NCBI GenBank assembly: GCA_914767715.1 | Contig: OU612066.1 | Coordinates: 193,001 to 253,000 of the forward strand | Length of the DNA stretch: 60,000 nt | Direction of reading: 5' to 3' | Source of the DNA: Membranipora membranacea | Lineage: Eukaryota; Bryozoa; Gymnolaemata; Cheilostomatida; Membraniporidae | Shown: piece by piece, positions 1 to 11,352 of the stretch | Layout of the letters: each line of letters opens with the position of its first letter | Numbering within the stretch: the first letter of the stretch is position 1 | The notes under the pieces: model-generated | Told to the model about the DNA's origin: nothing | The model's input: the letters and a program-made list of their open reading frames with translations, nothing else | The model's database searches: none | Position numbers and translations under genes: made by a program

Positions 1-270
1 GTACAGATGTCTAGGTACAGATGTCTAGGTACAGATGTGTAGGTACAGATGTCTAGGTATAGATGTCTAGGTACAGATGTCTAGGTACAGATGTCTAGGT
101 ACAGATGTGTAGGTACAGATGTCTAGGTATAGATGTCTAGGTACAGATGTCTAGGTACAGATGTCTAGGTACAGATGTGTAGGTACAGATGTCTAGGTAT
201 AGATGTCTAGGTACAGATGTCTAGGTACAGATGTCTAGGTACAGATGTCTAGGTACAGATGTCTAGGTAC
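1..270. repeat. 14-bp minisatellite (GTACAGATGTCTAG)
   Basis: About 19 tandem copies of a 14-bp unit, GTACAGATGTCTAG. Variants with GTGTAG and GGTATAG recur at regular intervals, which shows a higher-order pattern of about 70 bp. The array starts before the window. It ends about 60 bp before the first recognised exon of the plus-strand gene, so it lies in an intron. Confidence 0.95.
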
Positions 271-328
271 ATATTACTCTTAACTCTTCTCTACTCATCA
301 TCATTTATAACTACACTTCTTTTTGTAG

Positions 329-3300
329 ACACACATTTCAGATATTTGAGAGAATATTTGAAATCAAGTCTAGATATGGTGAGATTGCTGTTGATACACA
401 ACAGTACAAAGATAAAATTAGAGGTTGGTTGGGGAATGATGACCAGCTATACAAGGAGGTGTTCAATCAATCTGTCACTTCAATATTCAACAAATATATA
501 CGTGAGGAGGCGTTATTTAACCCTCTACGATCTAAACGGCCAATATCTAAACCTGATATCTCAGATTTAGACTAGTAAGTTTATATCCTACATTTACTCA
601 TTATACAATTTAGTATACAAATACCCTCTGGCTTCGCTTGTTATTTGATATTTTTTATCTTTTCTATCTTATACATACCTGTTAAGTGTTTATTTCAACA
701 TGTGGTTTTTAAATACTGTGATATCATAGTTTATTCCAAAGGTAAAATTTACAACTCAATCTACATGTTTATATATCTATATTCATGCTGTGAATTTAAT
801 GTTTGTAGCATCAAATCTCTGAACCTAAAAACAGAGAAGAGTTGTGATTTCTGCAGATATAAGAAGTAAGTCTTTATCTACAGGCACCCCCTATCCTTCC
901 CATTACTGTTATATTAGACTCCCCCTATCCTTCCCATCACTGTTATATTAGACTCCCCCTATCCTTCCCATTACTGTTATATTAGACTCCCCCTATCCTT
1001 CCCATCACTGTTATATTAGACTCCCCCTATCCTTCCCGTCACTGTTATATTAGACTCCCCCTATCCTTCCCGTCACTGTTATATTAGACTCCCCCTATCC
1101 TTCCCATCACTGTTATATTAGACTCCCCTTATCCTTCCCATCACTGTTATATTAGACTCCCCCTATCCTTCCCATCACCGTCATATTAGACTCCCCTTAT
1201 CCTTCCCGTCACTGTTATATTAGACTCCCCTATCCTTCTCATCTCTGTTATATTAGACTCCCCCTATCCTTCCCGTCACTGTTATATTAGACTCCCCCTA
1301 TCCTTCCCATCACTGTTATATTAAACTCCCCTATCCTTCCCATCACTGTTATATTAGACTCCCCCTATCCTTCCCGTCACTGTTCTATTGAACACTGTTC
1401 ATAGCCACATAGCCATATCACGGACAAGTGAAAATTAGCAGGAGAAGGATGAATTTGGTGCTACTTCTTTGTAATTCCTGGTAAAGGTTTCTTAAAAATA
1501 TCAGATTGTTTGTTAGTTTGAAGAGTTGGAAATTGAGAGGAACTGAAGAGGAAGTGAAGTGGAAGTGAAGCGGAAGGTACTCCCAACCCCTCAGTTGGCT
1601 TAATGATGCACAAATATAGTCAAATTGATTGCACTTAAAAGGAGGAGCTCAATTGTTTCAAATACCCAATTATTTTGTCTTCTTTCTTGTTCCCATTTGG
1701 ATAATTGGATCTGCAGTTGTATACGAACAATATAATCTCAAAATACCCTTCATTTGATTCTGCACAGAGCTGAAGATATTATTTTGTTGAATTAATTGCA
1801 TATATTGAGTGTGACTCACTATTATTTTATATTTACAGTCTAACAGCTCATGACATAACCGGACGTTTGCAATCTGACCTGGCCTTCTCTGCTGCTAACA
1901 CTTTTCGATATGATCGCAAACATCAAATGTTTCTCCCAAGACTCCATCATCCCCTCAACTGGACCAAAGATCATCTGCTAGCAATGTTTCAACTTGCAAT
2001 TAAATGGTAAATTTAGGTTCATTTTGCTGTATTATTTATACATGGAAGAGCTGTGAACAATAACCTCAGTAGACAATGATCATTTAATGATGTGTACGGT
2101 TCTTGCCTTATACCGTATATATATATATAACCTCACTGTAGAGTTCTTCTCACTTGTAAGTCAATAGATATAAGTCAGATATAAGTCAGATATAAGTCAG
2201 ATATAAGTCAGATATAAGTCAGAGATAAGTCAGATATAAGTCGAGTCTGTGTGTATCATTTTATAATTAGCCTTAATTCATAAGTCTGGTGATTTTATTA
2301 TGAGGTTTTAGGGTAACAGCGCGTAAAATGCCTCAGCCTAGGTAAATATTATGCATGCAATAACTTAGTTTTTTGTGCAAAATTTGAATCATTCAAATCA
2401 TATCAAATATTAATGCTTAGATGAACAGGTCAGATCAGGCTTTGGATAATAAGCTTGCTACTGGTGATCATGTAACCCAGTACCACCTGCCGCATGGTCG
2501 AAATCTCCGGCGACAAATCTGGAGAACCCGCCGGCCCTGTAAAGGGAGTGGGTAGACACCCTGGTAGGACAAACACAATACCTACCTCAAAGGTTGCATG
2601 CACCTAGGGTATTGCATCCATCTACCAAAACGGTACCTGCTGCCTTGCAGCTGTCCCTGGAAGGACGAAGGCTAAGGGAGCTAACCCCGACAGAAAACAA
2701 TGACCCGCGGGAGCATTGAAGAGCGGAGATAAACAAACATATCTACCGGTCAGCCGTTGCATCAAGGCAGGAATGCCAGCATGTCTAGACCAGTTCTTGC
2801 CCGCTGGACAACATCCCTGCCTTGATGAGAGAGTGTCTCTGGTAACTGCAAAAGCCAGTCTTCACTTAACCCCTTGCATGCAGTTATATGAAATATGGAA
2901 ACGGAGATGAATATGGATACCGGTTCGAACGTCACCCGGGTAAACAAGGTTCGCTCTGGCTTGCTCCCGCTCCGGCATCCAGTGAAAAGTAAGCCAGGTA
3001 GCAAGAAGATTCTGAGACTAGCTGAGTGGAATGTAGGAACGCTGCTCGACAGAGATGGCTCCAAAATACCGGAGCGACAGACAGCACTAGTAGCTAAGGA
3101 ACTGAGCAGATACAACATCGACATAGCGGTGCTCAGCGAGACGAGGCTGGCTCTTTATGACAGCATGATTGATCAAGGCTACACATTCTTCTGGAGTGGA
3201 AGAGGGGAAGAGGAACGAAGGGAAGCTGGAGTTGGCTTTGCTATTAAGAACTCCATTGCTCGACAGCTAGAACATGATCCGACACCAATCAATGACAGAT

Positions 3301-6300
3301 TGATAATGATGAGACTTCCACTGCAGAAAAATGTCTATGCCACCATCATCAGTGTGTATGCCCCCACCATGACGAACCCTGATGAGGCTAAAGAGGAGTT
3401 CTATGAACAGCTAAGAGAGATAGTGAGACAAGTCCCAGCTAATGACAAGCTCATTATAGCCGGAGACTTCAACGCACGAGTTGGGACAGAAGCAGAGAAC
3501 TGGCCTGGTGTGATCGGACCACATGGCATCGGAAAGTGCAACTCGAACGGCGAACTCCTTCTAGCTTTATGTTCAGAGTACAACCTCGTCCTCACAAATA
3601 CAATCTTCAAACACAGGTCACATCATAAGACAACATGGATGCATCCTCGATCAAAGAACTGGCATCTCTTGGACTATGTGATTATCAGACAGAAAGACCG
3701 GAGAGACATATTGGACTCGAGAGCGATGAGAGGTGCTGACTGCTCTACTGATCACAACATGGTCAAAACTGCCGTTGCTTTCACCATGAAAAAGCGAAGC
3801 ACCAAGACTTGTGCCAAGCCGCCGATCAAGCTGAATGTGACCAAGCTAAAGAACAACGCGACCAAACAGATGTTTTAGGAACATATGGACAAGACCATGA
3901 ACAATGTCAGAGAACCTGAAACAGGGATAGAAGATAGGTGGACATCTCTGAAGAAGGCTGCATTTGACACCGCCGCTGAATTCCTTGGTCGACCAGAAAG
4001 AAAACATCAGGATTGGTTTGCTGAAGACGATGACAAGCTCAACACCCTGCTTGAGGAAAGAAACAAGGCAAAAGCAAAACACCTGCGGATCAACACAAGA
4101 GCAAACCAAGCAAAATTTGTACAGGCTAGAAGCGAGCTTCAGAAATATAGTCGCAATGGTGGGAGGAGAAAGCAGAAGGACTACAGCTCGCTGCGAACAA
4201 GAATGACATGAAGTCGTTCTTTAGCGGATTAAGGGAGATCTATGGGCCACAGAGGAGAGGTACAGCACAACTAACTGCCCTCGATGGTGAGACAGTCCTG
4301 AAGGAGAAAGACCAAATACTTAACAGATTTGCTCAGCACTTTGACCAGCTGCTAAACGTACCGGGGAATGTAGATTACACGGCACTCAACACCATTGCTG
4401 ATAGGCCTGCTATCTCGACCCTGGGTGCAAAACCAGAATTCGATGAGCTACAGAAGGCCATCTCATCAACGATGGAAAACAAAGCCCCAGGAAGATGTGG
4501 CATACCAGCTGAAGTATGGAAGTATGGTGGAAGCAAGCTTAAAGAAAGACTGTACAACCTGATTGTCGACATCTGGGAACATGAACAAATGGCACAAGAC
4601 TGGAAAGACACCAACAACAGCAATCTTTAAGAAAGGTAGCAGGAAAGACTGTGGGAACTATCGAGGAATCTCCCTTCTGTCCATAGCTGGTAAGATAATG
4701 GCACGTATCATCCTCAACAGGATCAACGACAAGATCTCTCCAAACATCCTACCTGAGACTCAATGTGGATTTAGAGGCGGAAGAAGCACTATGGATATGG
4801 TCTTCAGTCTGCGACAGATCCAGGAGAAATGTACAGAACAAAACATGCCCATGTACGCTGTGTTCATTGACTTTACAAAAGCCTTTGACACGGTGTCAAG
4901 AGAAGGACTGTGGTGTGTGCTGAAGAAATATGGAGTCACAGACAAAGTCATCAACCTGATTAAAGCACGATGGTATGCAAGCCCAAGTGGCGCAGGGGAG
5001 TACCACATCACAAGGTTTCGCTGTGACAAATGGCGTCAAGCAGGGATGTGTCCTTGCTCCAACGCTGTTTTCACTGTACTTGTCTGAAATGCTAGAAGTA
5101 GCATTCAAGGATGTCAATGAGGGTGTTTACATTCGAACAAGACACAATGCAGACCTGTTCAATGTGTCCCAGCTCCGGGCTAAGACCCTGACAAAGAGGA
5201 ACTTGGTCAGAGAGATGCTCTTTGCTGATGATAGTGCGGTGGTAGCCCACAGCTCAGAGGAAATACAGAAGTTGATAGATAGATTCGCCCATGCAGCAGC
5301 ACAATTCAGCCTCAAAATAAACATAAAGAAGACAGTGTGCCTATACCAGCCAGTGAAACTCCACAACAGACCACCTGAGCCTGAAGCAATATTAATCAAC
5401 CAAGAGCCCCTTGTGCAATGCGCCGACTTCAAATATCTCGGGAGTACAGTCTGCAACAATGCCCGCATAGACAAAGAAATCAGAAATAGGATGGGAGTGG
5501 CAAGCGGTGCTTTTGGCAAGCTCCAGGAACGGCTTTGGAAAAACAGGCATGTATCTATCAGGGTGAAATGTAAAGTATACAGAGCTGTTGTACTGTCTTC
5601 CCAACTCTACGGATCAGAAACATGGACTATCTATAGGAACCAAGTTAAAAAGCTCAGTGCTTTCATGATGAGACAGCTGCGTACCATAATGAATGTTACA
5701 TGGAAGGACAAGATTACGAATGTGAAGATACTGCGACGTGCAGGCCTACCATCTATGGCGGATATTCTTATAGAGAAAAACCTCAGATGGCTGGGTCATG
5801 TACACAGGATGGGAAATGACAGGCTCCCTAGACAGCTGCTGTATTCTCAGCTCTGTGAGGGAAAAAGGAACATCGGTCGGCCCAGGCTCAGATTTAAGGA
5901 CGTGGCAAAGAGAAATATGAAATGGCGAAACATCAACCCAAACCAATGGCAGCAGATGGTGAGTAATCGATCTGCGTGGAGAAGATTCATCAAGCCGTAA
6001 CTCAAACCATATAACAGTCCTCGTCGCTTCGACTGACTGCAAGAGAGAGAGAGAGAGAGATGAACATATGCAGGACACTATAAAAAATATTTTTGGCTAG
6101 GTTCTGAGTTAGACATTGGGCTAGGCCTTTTGCTTAGTCGTTGGGCTAATTGTTGGGTTAGGCGTTGGGCTAGTGGGCTTTGGCTAGGGCTTATGAGGGG
6201 TACAATGGATTCGGGCCATCATACCTAGGCATCTTTTCAATATAAAAATGAGACTTATTTTCCATAATTTCAAACCGTTTATATTATTTTATTAGTTCAA

Positions 6301-9300
6301 GTGTTATTTATATTGGGCAGTGTAAGCTTCATCAACATCAGGCATGGTGGTGACAGCCTGAAATGGTTATAGTTGGATTAGATGTGAGGCTGTGGCTGTT
6401 AAGTTTTAAGATATATAAAAGGCAGCTAGTTATAATGAGTCTGACCCTTTTAGCAGGATAGATAGAGGGTGCCGCTATAAGGAGTTGATTATTGCTGCGC
6501 TGCTCCAACCACCCCACTCACAGCTGTAGTCAGATACACGCTACTCAATTCAAGTCTGACTCCGAACTTATTGGGTGTAAACATTGACTAGACCATATTG
6601 GTGAAATAACCAAATATCTTGTCTCATAATAAATAAACTGACAGTAATATGTTATATACATCATTAACAGGTTAGCTAAAGAACATGAATCGGAGCCGAC
6701 ATATTCATACCCAGTGCTCATGTGGGACTTATTACCTCATGCAGGAGCCAGCCAAGTACATCCTCACTTACAAGTAGTCCTCGAACCAGGCAGACATACA
6801 GGTCAGTTAGATACCATTAGAGTATACTGATGATAAACTCAGTGCTGCTGTAGATAACACTACTTATGATTACTGGACAGCATCTATGTTGATAATTTGT
6901 CCACCGATTCTGATGATGCCACATTGAGTTCAATGTGTTACTAAAACATTCTTGCTCTTAAGAACTCAAATGTACGTAGAATAGCTGGGGGATGCTAAAT
7001 GACTGATGGCTATTTTCAGGTCCAGCTCAGAGTTGGGTAATGGCTGCCGATGACTACAACAAAGATCATCAAGGCCAGAATTATTTCTCTGATTATATAT
7101 CAGTACATGAAGCTCTTGGTCTGACAGTCCGATATAAAACAGCCGTAGCTATAGCAACATTGGTGAGTTCTATATGTATCACATTGTGAGTAAGTCAGAC
7201 AGACAGACAGCATAGCAACGGAAGGATGGAGTTTTTATGTGATAGATGATGTATATCTTCAATCTACATCATAATCCACTTCAATGGAAAGCTGCACCTT
7301 GACGTACTTACGAAATTTTTGCTCCCATTTTGCTTTAGAAAACAAGAGAATATCCCCTTGCCATGAAAAAGCAGTTTTTGACAACATTGATGATAGATTG
7401 ACAAGGTAAGGAGATGGCAGTTTCAGGGATAAGAAATCATTTCATGAAGCAGCATAATGCTGACATTTTAGGACTAGAGTAACCGCACATAACTCGACTT
7501 CTCAAGTTTCGCTCAATTAAAGACTGTCAAAATTGCTATCTGATCGTTCACATACATTCATTAATGGAATTATATCCGAACAAAGGTTGTCAAGACAGAC
7601 AAGACATTCTGAGTGAATAAATCAAGAAATTTTGGGTCAGTGTTGGTTAGCATGATAATATCAACCATGAAAGAGCAGCTCAGTGTTGGGGGAGGGGGGA
7701 GGGTTGGGTGGAGATAGATAAAAAGAAATGCTTAAACATGCCACTCGCAACTGTTATAGTATTCAAAATCCCGTCATTTACCTATATGTTCATATTTTAT
7801 ATTCAGACACCTAAAAAAGATAATGAGGTTGTAATTATCAGCAAGGCTGGATCTACAGACCACTTTGAACTGCTCTACTGTGTTATGAGAGGTATGTGTG
7901 TATATAAGTGATTGTACTGCACTGTTACACTGCACTTTTACACTGCACTGTTACACTGCACTCTTACACTGCACTGTTACAATGCACTGTTGCACTGCAC
8001 TGTTACACTGCACTGTTACACTGCACTGTTACACTGCACTGTTACACTGCACTGTTACACTGTACTGTTACACTGTACTGTTAAACTGCGCTTTTACACT
8101 GCACTGTTACACTGTACCACAGAGAAGCTGCTATCTGCTATGGAAACTACTGATTGGTCTGTGCTGACAGACAATGTAAGTGACTCGTCTGAGAAAGCAG
8201 AAATTGTGTCAGATTACCTAGCTTTTTGCCTTGGTGAATGCGTTCCAACTGTTAATCGAGTTGTCAGTAATGACAAAACATGGATAACTGGCAAGATCAG
8301 AACGCTCCTGACGGCTCGGACCGCTGCACTAAATTCCTGCGATCGTGCCAAACTCAATGATATAGAAACTGAGCTACAATGTGAAATACGGGGAGCAAAA
8401 AGAAGCTATGCTAAGACCGTAGAGCAGGAATTCAAAACAAGTGATAGGCAATCCTGGAAACGTTTGAAAGTTATTAAACTAAACAATCAGCCTCCAAAAG
8501 AGTGTAATGTAGACCCTAACGCTCTTAATGACTTCTATCTTCGTTTCGGGAAAACCCAGGACCCTCCCGAGCTACCTCCACTCTGCAGCGATATTATCAC
8601 TAAGCTGGTTGCTGGTGACGTCATCAAAACCCTACGTCAAACTGATACCAGAAAAAGCTGTGGACCAGATGGCATTCCAGGTAAATTACTCAAAACTGCA
8701 GCCTATGCACTTGGTGATCCTCTATGTGATTTATTCAATGACTGTATCAAGGAGGGTAAATATCCAGATGTATGGAAAAATGCTGTTAGCAAGCCAATCC
8801 CAAAGTCAAACACTGCAAATGTGGCCAAGGACCGATAGCCCTTACATCAGTCCTCTCTAAGACCTTTGAGCGAGTCACGAAGCCACTACTTACCAAATGT
8901 TTGACAGATGACAGTCAATTTGCCTACAGAGAGCATCGCTCAACAGAAGATGCACTCACTGTCCTCTTAGATACGGTTACGGAGCACCTCGATGCAAATT
9001 CTAAGAACTATGCACGCTGCCTCTTTGTGGACTTTACTAGCGCTTTTAATACCATTATCCCTACACTTCTCGTAGACAAGCTGAAGTCCGCTTCAATACA
9101 CAACAACATGCTGAACCTGATACATAGCTTCCTGGTGATTCGTAAGCAGTGGGTGGCTACGAAAGGAGCCAAATCTATCGTTAAGACATCTTCAACAGGC
9201 TCGCCCCAGGGCTGTGTATGGAGCCCAATCCTATTCTCAATTTATGTACAGGATATGCCGGTACCATCGATGGGTAACTATCACCTTATCAAATATGCAG

Positions 9301-11352
9301 ATGATACAATCTTACTAGAGCTATGCTATCCTAATGTACCATCTACATTACCTGCTGCAGCAGAATGTCTAACCAGCTGGTTCAGCTCGCAAGATCTGCT
9401 CCTCAATGTCTCTAAGACTAAAGAACTCATATTTACCAACATGAGAGACAACCGTGCATGTGATCCCCTGGTAATCAATGGCACAGTAGTCGAGCAGGTC
9501 GAGTCATTTGTATATTTAGGTACCACTGTTGACCACAAGTTGAGATTTAAGGCACATTCTGAGGCAGTAATCAAGAAAGCTCGTAAGCGTCTGTTTATTA
9601 TGAAGAAGTTGTCCTCTCTTGGTATTTCTAAACCAAATCAGAATGCGATGTTACTATACTTTCATTGAATGTATTTTTTTTATCATCTATGTACATTATT
9701 TGGCCATATATGCAAAACATGTCGCAACTCCATTAATGATGTTATATCAACCGCTAGCTTTTAGCTGACTGTGAAGTCCCATCTCTGTGCGAGGTTTTTA
9801 CCAGAGTTTTTAAGAACCGTTGTCTTCGTATGTATGCAACAGACAATGAGCCAATATAAGCCCTAGCTACGCTTCCATCAGGGCGCTACTGTAATATCAA
9901 ATGTAGGATAGAGCTACGGAGACAATGCTTTAGAGCACAATGTGTGAAATTTTTAAACTCCGTTTTCTTCATAAGATAATATTTTTATAATGTGCAGACT
10001 TTTATATCACTAGTAACTTTTTAGCTCTACAAAACCAATATTTCTTAACCATAACGGCAGAGACAGAATAAAGTATATATATATATACTGTTACACTGCA
10101 CTTTTACACTGCACCGTTACACTGCACTTTTACACTGCACTGTTACACTGCACTGTTACACTGTACTGTTATACTGCACTGTTACACTGCACTTTTACAC
10201 TGCAATTTTACACTGCGCTGTTACACTGTACTGTTACACTGCACTTTTACACTGCACTGTTACACTGTACTGTTACACTGTACTGTTACACTGCACTGTT
10301 ACACTGCACTGTTACACTGTTACTGTTACACTGCACTGTTACACTGCACTGTTACACTGTACTGTTTTACTGTACTGTTACACTGTACGGTAATGTACTG
10401 CACTGTATACAATATAAATAAAAAACAGATAATGTTTGTTTGTTTATTTTTAAAACCCTCTCTTCAGAGTGTTTACATGAAATCACAAAATTACTAGGTG
10501 CATAATATTGCTTAAAAAAACTCCCCTTGAGTGAAGTAAAAGCAAACAGAGAAAAAATAATGTAAACTAGACTGACCATATGTAACGAGGGTTACAGAGT
10601 ATTGCTTGGCCTGGTTATGGATTTCAAAGCCTTGGGTTAAGTTGTCTGCTGTCGCTTTTTATTAGGACAACTCCTGGAGTTGTTGCTTTTGCTAAATATG
10701 AAAGTAAGAATTAATATGTCTGTACTTGTAGCATATATAGAAGATAAGAAGGTATATCCATTCAGTATGGGTATGGCTTTACCATCTCTTAATGATAAAT
10801 CAGCCTCAGTATTACCAGCTTTCTCAAGAATAGTGACCCGAGGTACTGTATCAGAGGTTAGGTCAGATATCAGCTCTCTAGAATTATTCAGTGTAAGTAT
10901 CACAACCTCAATCAAACAGTCAGAGTTATAACATCTGGTAATTCATGAAAAGAGCCAGTCACGCTATCTGTCTATGTCCATCATTTACTAAAGTGCAACA
11001 GTAATGAAAGTTTCTTTCAATAGGTTTAACGACTATCAATAATAATTGGATAGCCCACATGATATTACACATACTGCATACACTTGGCTTTGCCTAACCG
11101 CATCACAACAAAAGTTACGCCTTGCTGACTGTGTTCATTGAACTAAGTCAAAATTAACTCAGATGATAAAATTTTCTAAACAAAAAGAAAGTGGAAGCAA
11201 TGGAGATTTTCTCCACCAGATTGGTAAATATGATCCAATATGCGTGAATTTCTTATTCCCTGTTTTTGTAGTTTTACAATGTGAACTCTGACCCATTCAA
11301 GCTTATACTGGATATACAAAGATCGGTGGATAAGAGGTGCACTGCATCATAA
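329..11352 (+). CDS. GalT/HIT-superfamily nucleotidyltransferase-like protein, 3' part, 8 exons
   Basis: Exons read by eye: 329-574, 809-865, 1839-2006, 6671-6801, 7020-7162, 7807-7891, 10666-10892 and 11272-11352 (TAA). All are joined by GT/AG introns and one frame runs through them, giving 378 residues plus stop. The 5' end lies before the window. Visible motifs: CDFC in exon 2 (a GalT-type metal-binding CxxC), ANTFRYDRKHQMFLPRLHHP in exon 3, and HAGASQVHPHLQVVLEPGRH in exon 4. The HPHLQ triad matches the HxHxQ nucleotidyl-transfer motif of galactose-1-phosphate uridylyltransferase and related phosphorylases. The last two exons carry PFSMGMALPSL and ARIV-like SRIVTRG followed by DISSLELF, as in GalT C-terminal halves. 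By family it should transfer nucleotide monophosphates to or from phosphorylated sugars, but the substrate cannot be told. Introns 3 and 6 carry LINE copies in the sense direction. Exon 7 contains a GTAAG within NMKVRINMSVL that could be a spurious short intron. Family call good; exact enzyme unknown. Confidence 0.75.
884..1384. repeat. 34-bp minisatellite
   Basis: About 14-15 tandem copies of a 34-bp unit of the form CTCCCCCTATCCTTCCC-RTCACTG-TTATATTAGA. Few substitutions are seen (CAT/CGT, loss of one C). It lies 19 bp downstream of exon 809-865, inside the intron of the GalT-like gene. Confidence 0.95.
2163..2243. repeat. 11-bp tandem repeat (AGATATAAGTC)
   Basis: About seven tandem copies of AGATATAAGTC, one with AGAGATAAGTC, in the third intron of the GalT-like gene, upstream of the LINE insertion. 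Confidence 0.9.
2895..3878 (+). pseudogene. LINE endonuclease/exonuclease/phosphatase (EEP) domain
   Basis: The open stretch of 327 codons contains the whole EEP fold: LAEWNVGTLL (catalytic Asn), VLSETRL (metal-binding Glu), SVYAPT, IIAGDFNARVG (Asp/Asn pair), LLDYVII and STDHNMVK (final Asp-His). All catalytic positions are present, so this domain by itself looks intact. An in-frame TAG at 3876-3878 ends the frame just before the linker, which continues in the same frame from 3885 (HMDKTMNNVREPE). It is therefore a stop mutation rather than the natural end. By family it nicks target DNA for target-primed reverse transcription. Confidence 0.88.
3885..6000 (+). pseudogene. LINE reverse transcriptase, broken by frameshifts
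   Basis: The reverse transcriptase is split over three frames. Pieces: 3885-4211 (linker), about 4208-4620 (KAPGRCGIPAEVWKYGG), about 4615-4980 (DCGNYRGISLLS, CGFRGGRSTMDMVFSLRQ, VFIDFTKAFDTV) and about 4975-6000 (GVKQGCVLAPTLFSLYLS, catalytic LFADDSAVV, FKYLGSTV, RWLGHVHRMGNDRLP, stop at 5998-6000). Frame changes lie near 4200, 4615 and 4975, in addition to the upstream stop at 3876. The F/YxDD catalytic box itself is preserved as FADD. The copy cannot make a full polyprotein without correction and is best seen as a dead, fairly young insertion. Confidence 0.88.
6041..6060. repeat. (GA)n tail of the LINE
   Basis: About ten GA dinucleotides directly after the LINE 3' untranslated region. This is the position where many non-LTR elements carry a short simple-repeat tail. 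Confidence 0.85.
6061..6670. other. Intron sequence without recognised features
   Basis: Sequence after the LINE and before exon 6671-6801. It contains short degenerate GGGCTAGG/TTGGGCTA motifs at 6100-6190 but no open frame or repeat worth naming. The acceptor is ATTAACAG at 6663-6670. Confidence 0.5.
7495..7645. mobile_element. Degenerate copy of the MITE found at 19885-20135
   Basis: CTCAATTAAAGACTGTCAAA followed by a GCTATCTGATCGTTCAC-like stretch resembles the left end of the inverted-repeat element at 19885 (TCTTTCAATTAGAAACAGCC, then AATCTGATCGCTCACTCA). The similarity is partial and the right end is not clear. It lies in the GalT-like gene intron. Confidence 0.4.
7911..8117. repeat. 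13-bp minisatellite (TTACACTGCACTG), left block
   Basis: About 16 copies of TTACACTGCACTG with T/C and A/T variants. The same unit resumes at 10087 after the second LINE. The array begins about 20 bp after the donor of exon 7807-7891. Open frames across this array (repeating LHCYTALLHCT) come from the repeat period and are not genes. Confidence 0.95.
8118..10086 (+). mobile_element. 5'-truncated LINE (CR1/jockey-like reverse transcriptase) inserted in the 13-bp array
   Basis: Reverse transcriptase fragment in sense orientation. First frame about 8118-8838: KSCGPDGIPGKLLK and YPDVWKNAVSKPIPK. Second frame about 8835-9668: RPIALTS-like PIALTSVLSKTFERV, FAYREHRSTEDALTVLL, LFVDFTSAFNTI, GSPQGCVWSPILFSIY, the catalytic YADDTILL and FVYLGTTVDHKLRF. 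The frame changes at about 8835, at the conserved D-x-RPIALTS block, which implies a small deletion. The endonuclease is missing. About 400 bp of 3' sequence ends with AATAAAGTATATATATATAT, a polyadenylation-type signal plus TA repeat. The same minisatellite on both sides indicates insertion into an existing array, or later spread of the array around it. Confidence 0.88.
10087..10405. repeat. 13-bp minisatellite, right block
   Basis: About 24 copies of the TTACACTGCACTG unit immediately after the LINE 3' end. It has the same phase and variants as 7911-8117 and decays into TACTGTACGGTAATG at the right edge. Confidence 0.95.

Larger units (their letters stand above)
2410..6060 (+). mobile_element. 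Non-LTR retrotransposon (LINE), nearly full length, inactivated
   Basis: A GC-rich 5' leader of about 450 bp precedes an endonuclease-reverse transcriptase coding region (about 2895-6000) and a (GA)n tail at 6041-6060. The base composition of the element is clearly richer in GC than the surrounding AT-rich intron. It is inserted in sense orientation in intron 2007-6670 of the GalT-like gene. The left boundary is approximate; I could not find a clear target-site duplication. The apurinic-type endonuclease upstream of the RT, and a C-terminal RWLGHVHRM region as in RTE/CR1-like relatives, make it a LINE. I do not assign a clade. Confidence 0.9.

Noticed and set aside
2762-3124. Minus-strand frames across the LINE
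   Set aside because: Shadows of the endonuclease and RT frames on the plus strand.
7898-8167. Open frames of repeating LHCYTAL in the 13-bp arrays
   Set aside because: They follow the minisatellite period, occur in several frames, and have no splice or start context.
10708-10735. 28-nt intron (GTAAGAATTAATATG to TTGTAG) inside exon 10666-10892
   Set aside because: Too short for usual animal introns, and the frame is open without splicing it.
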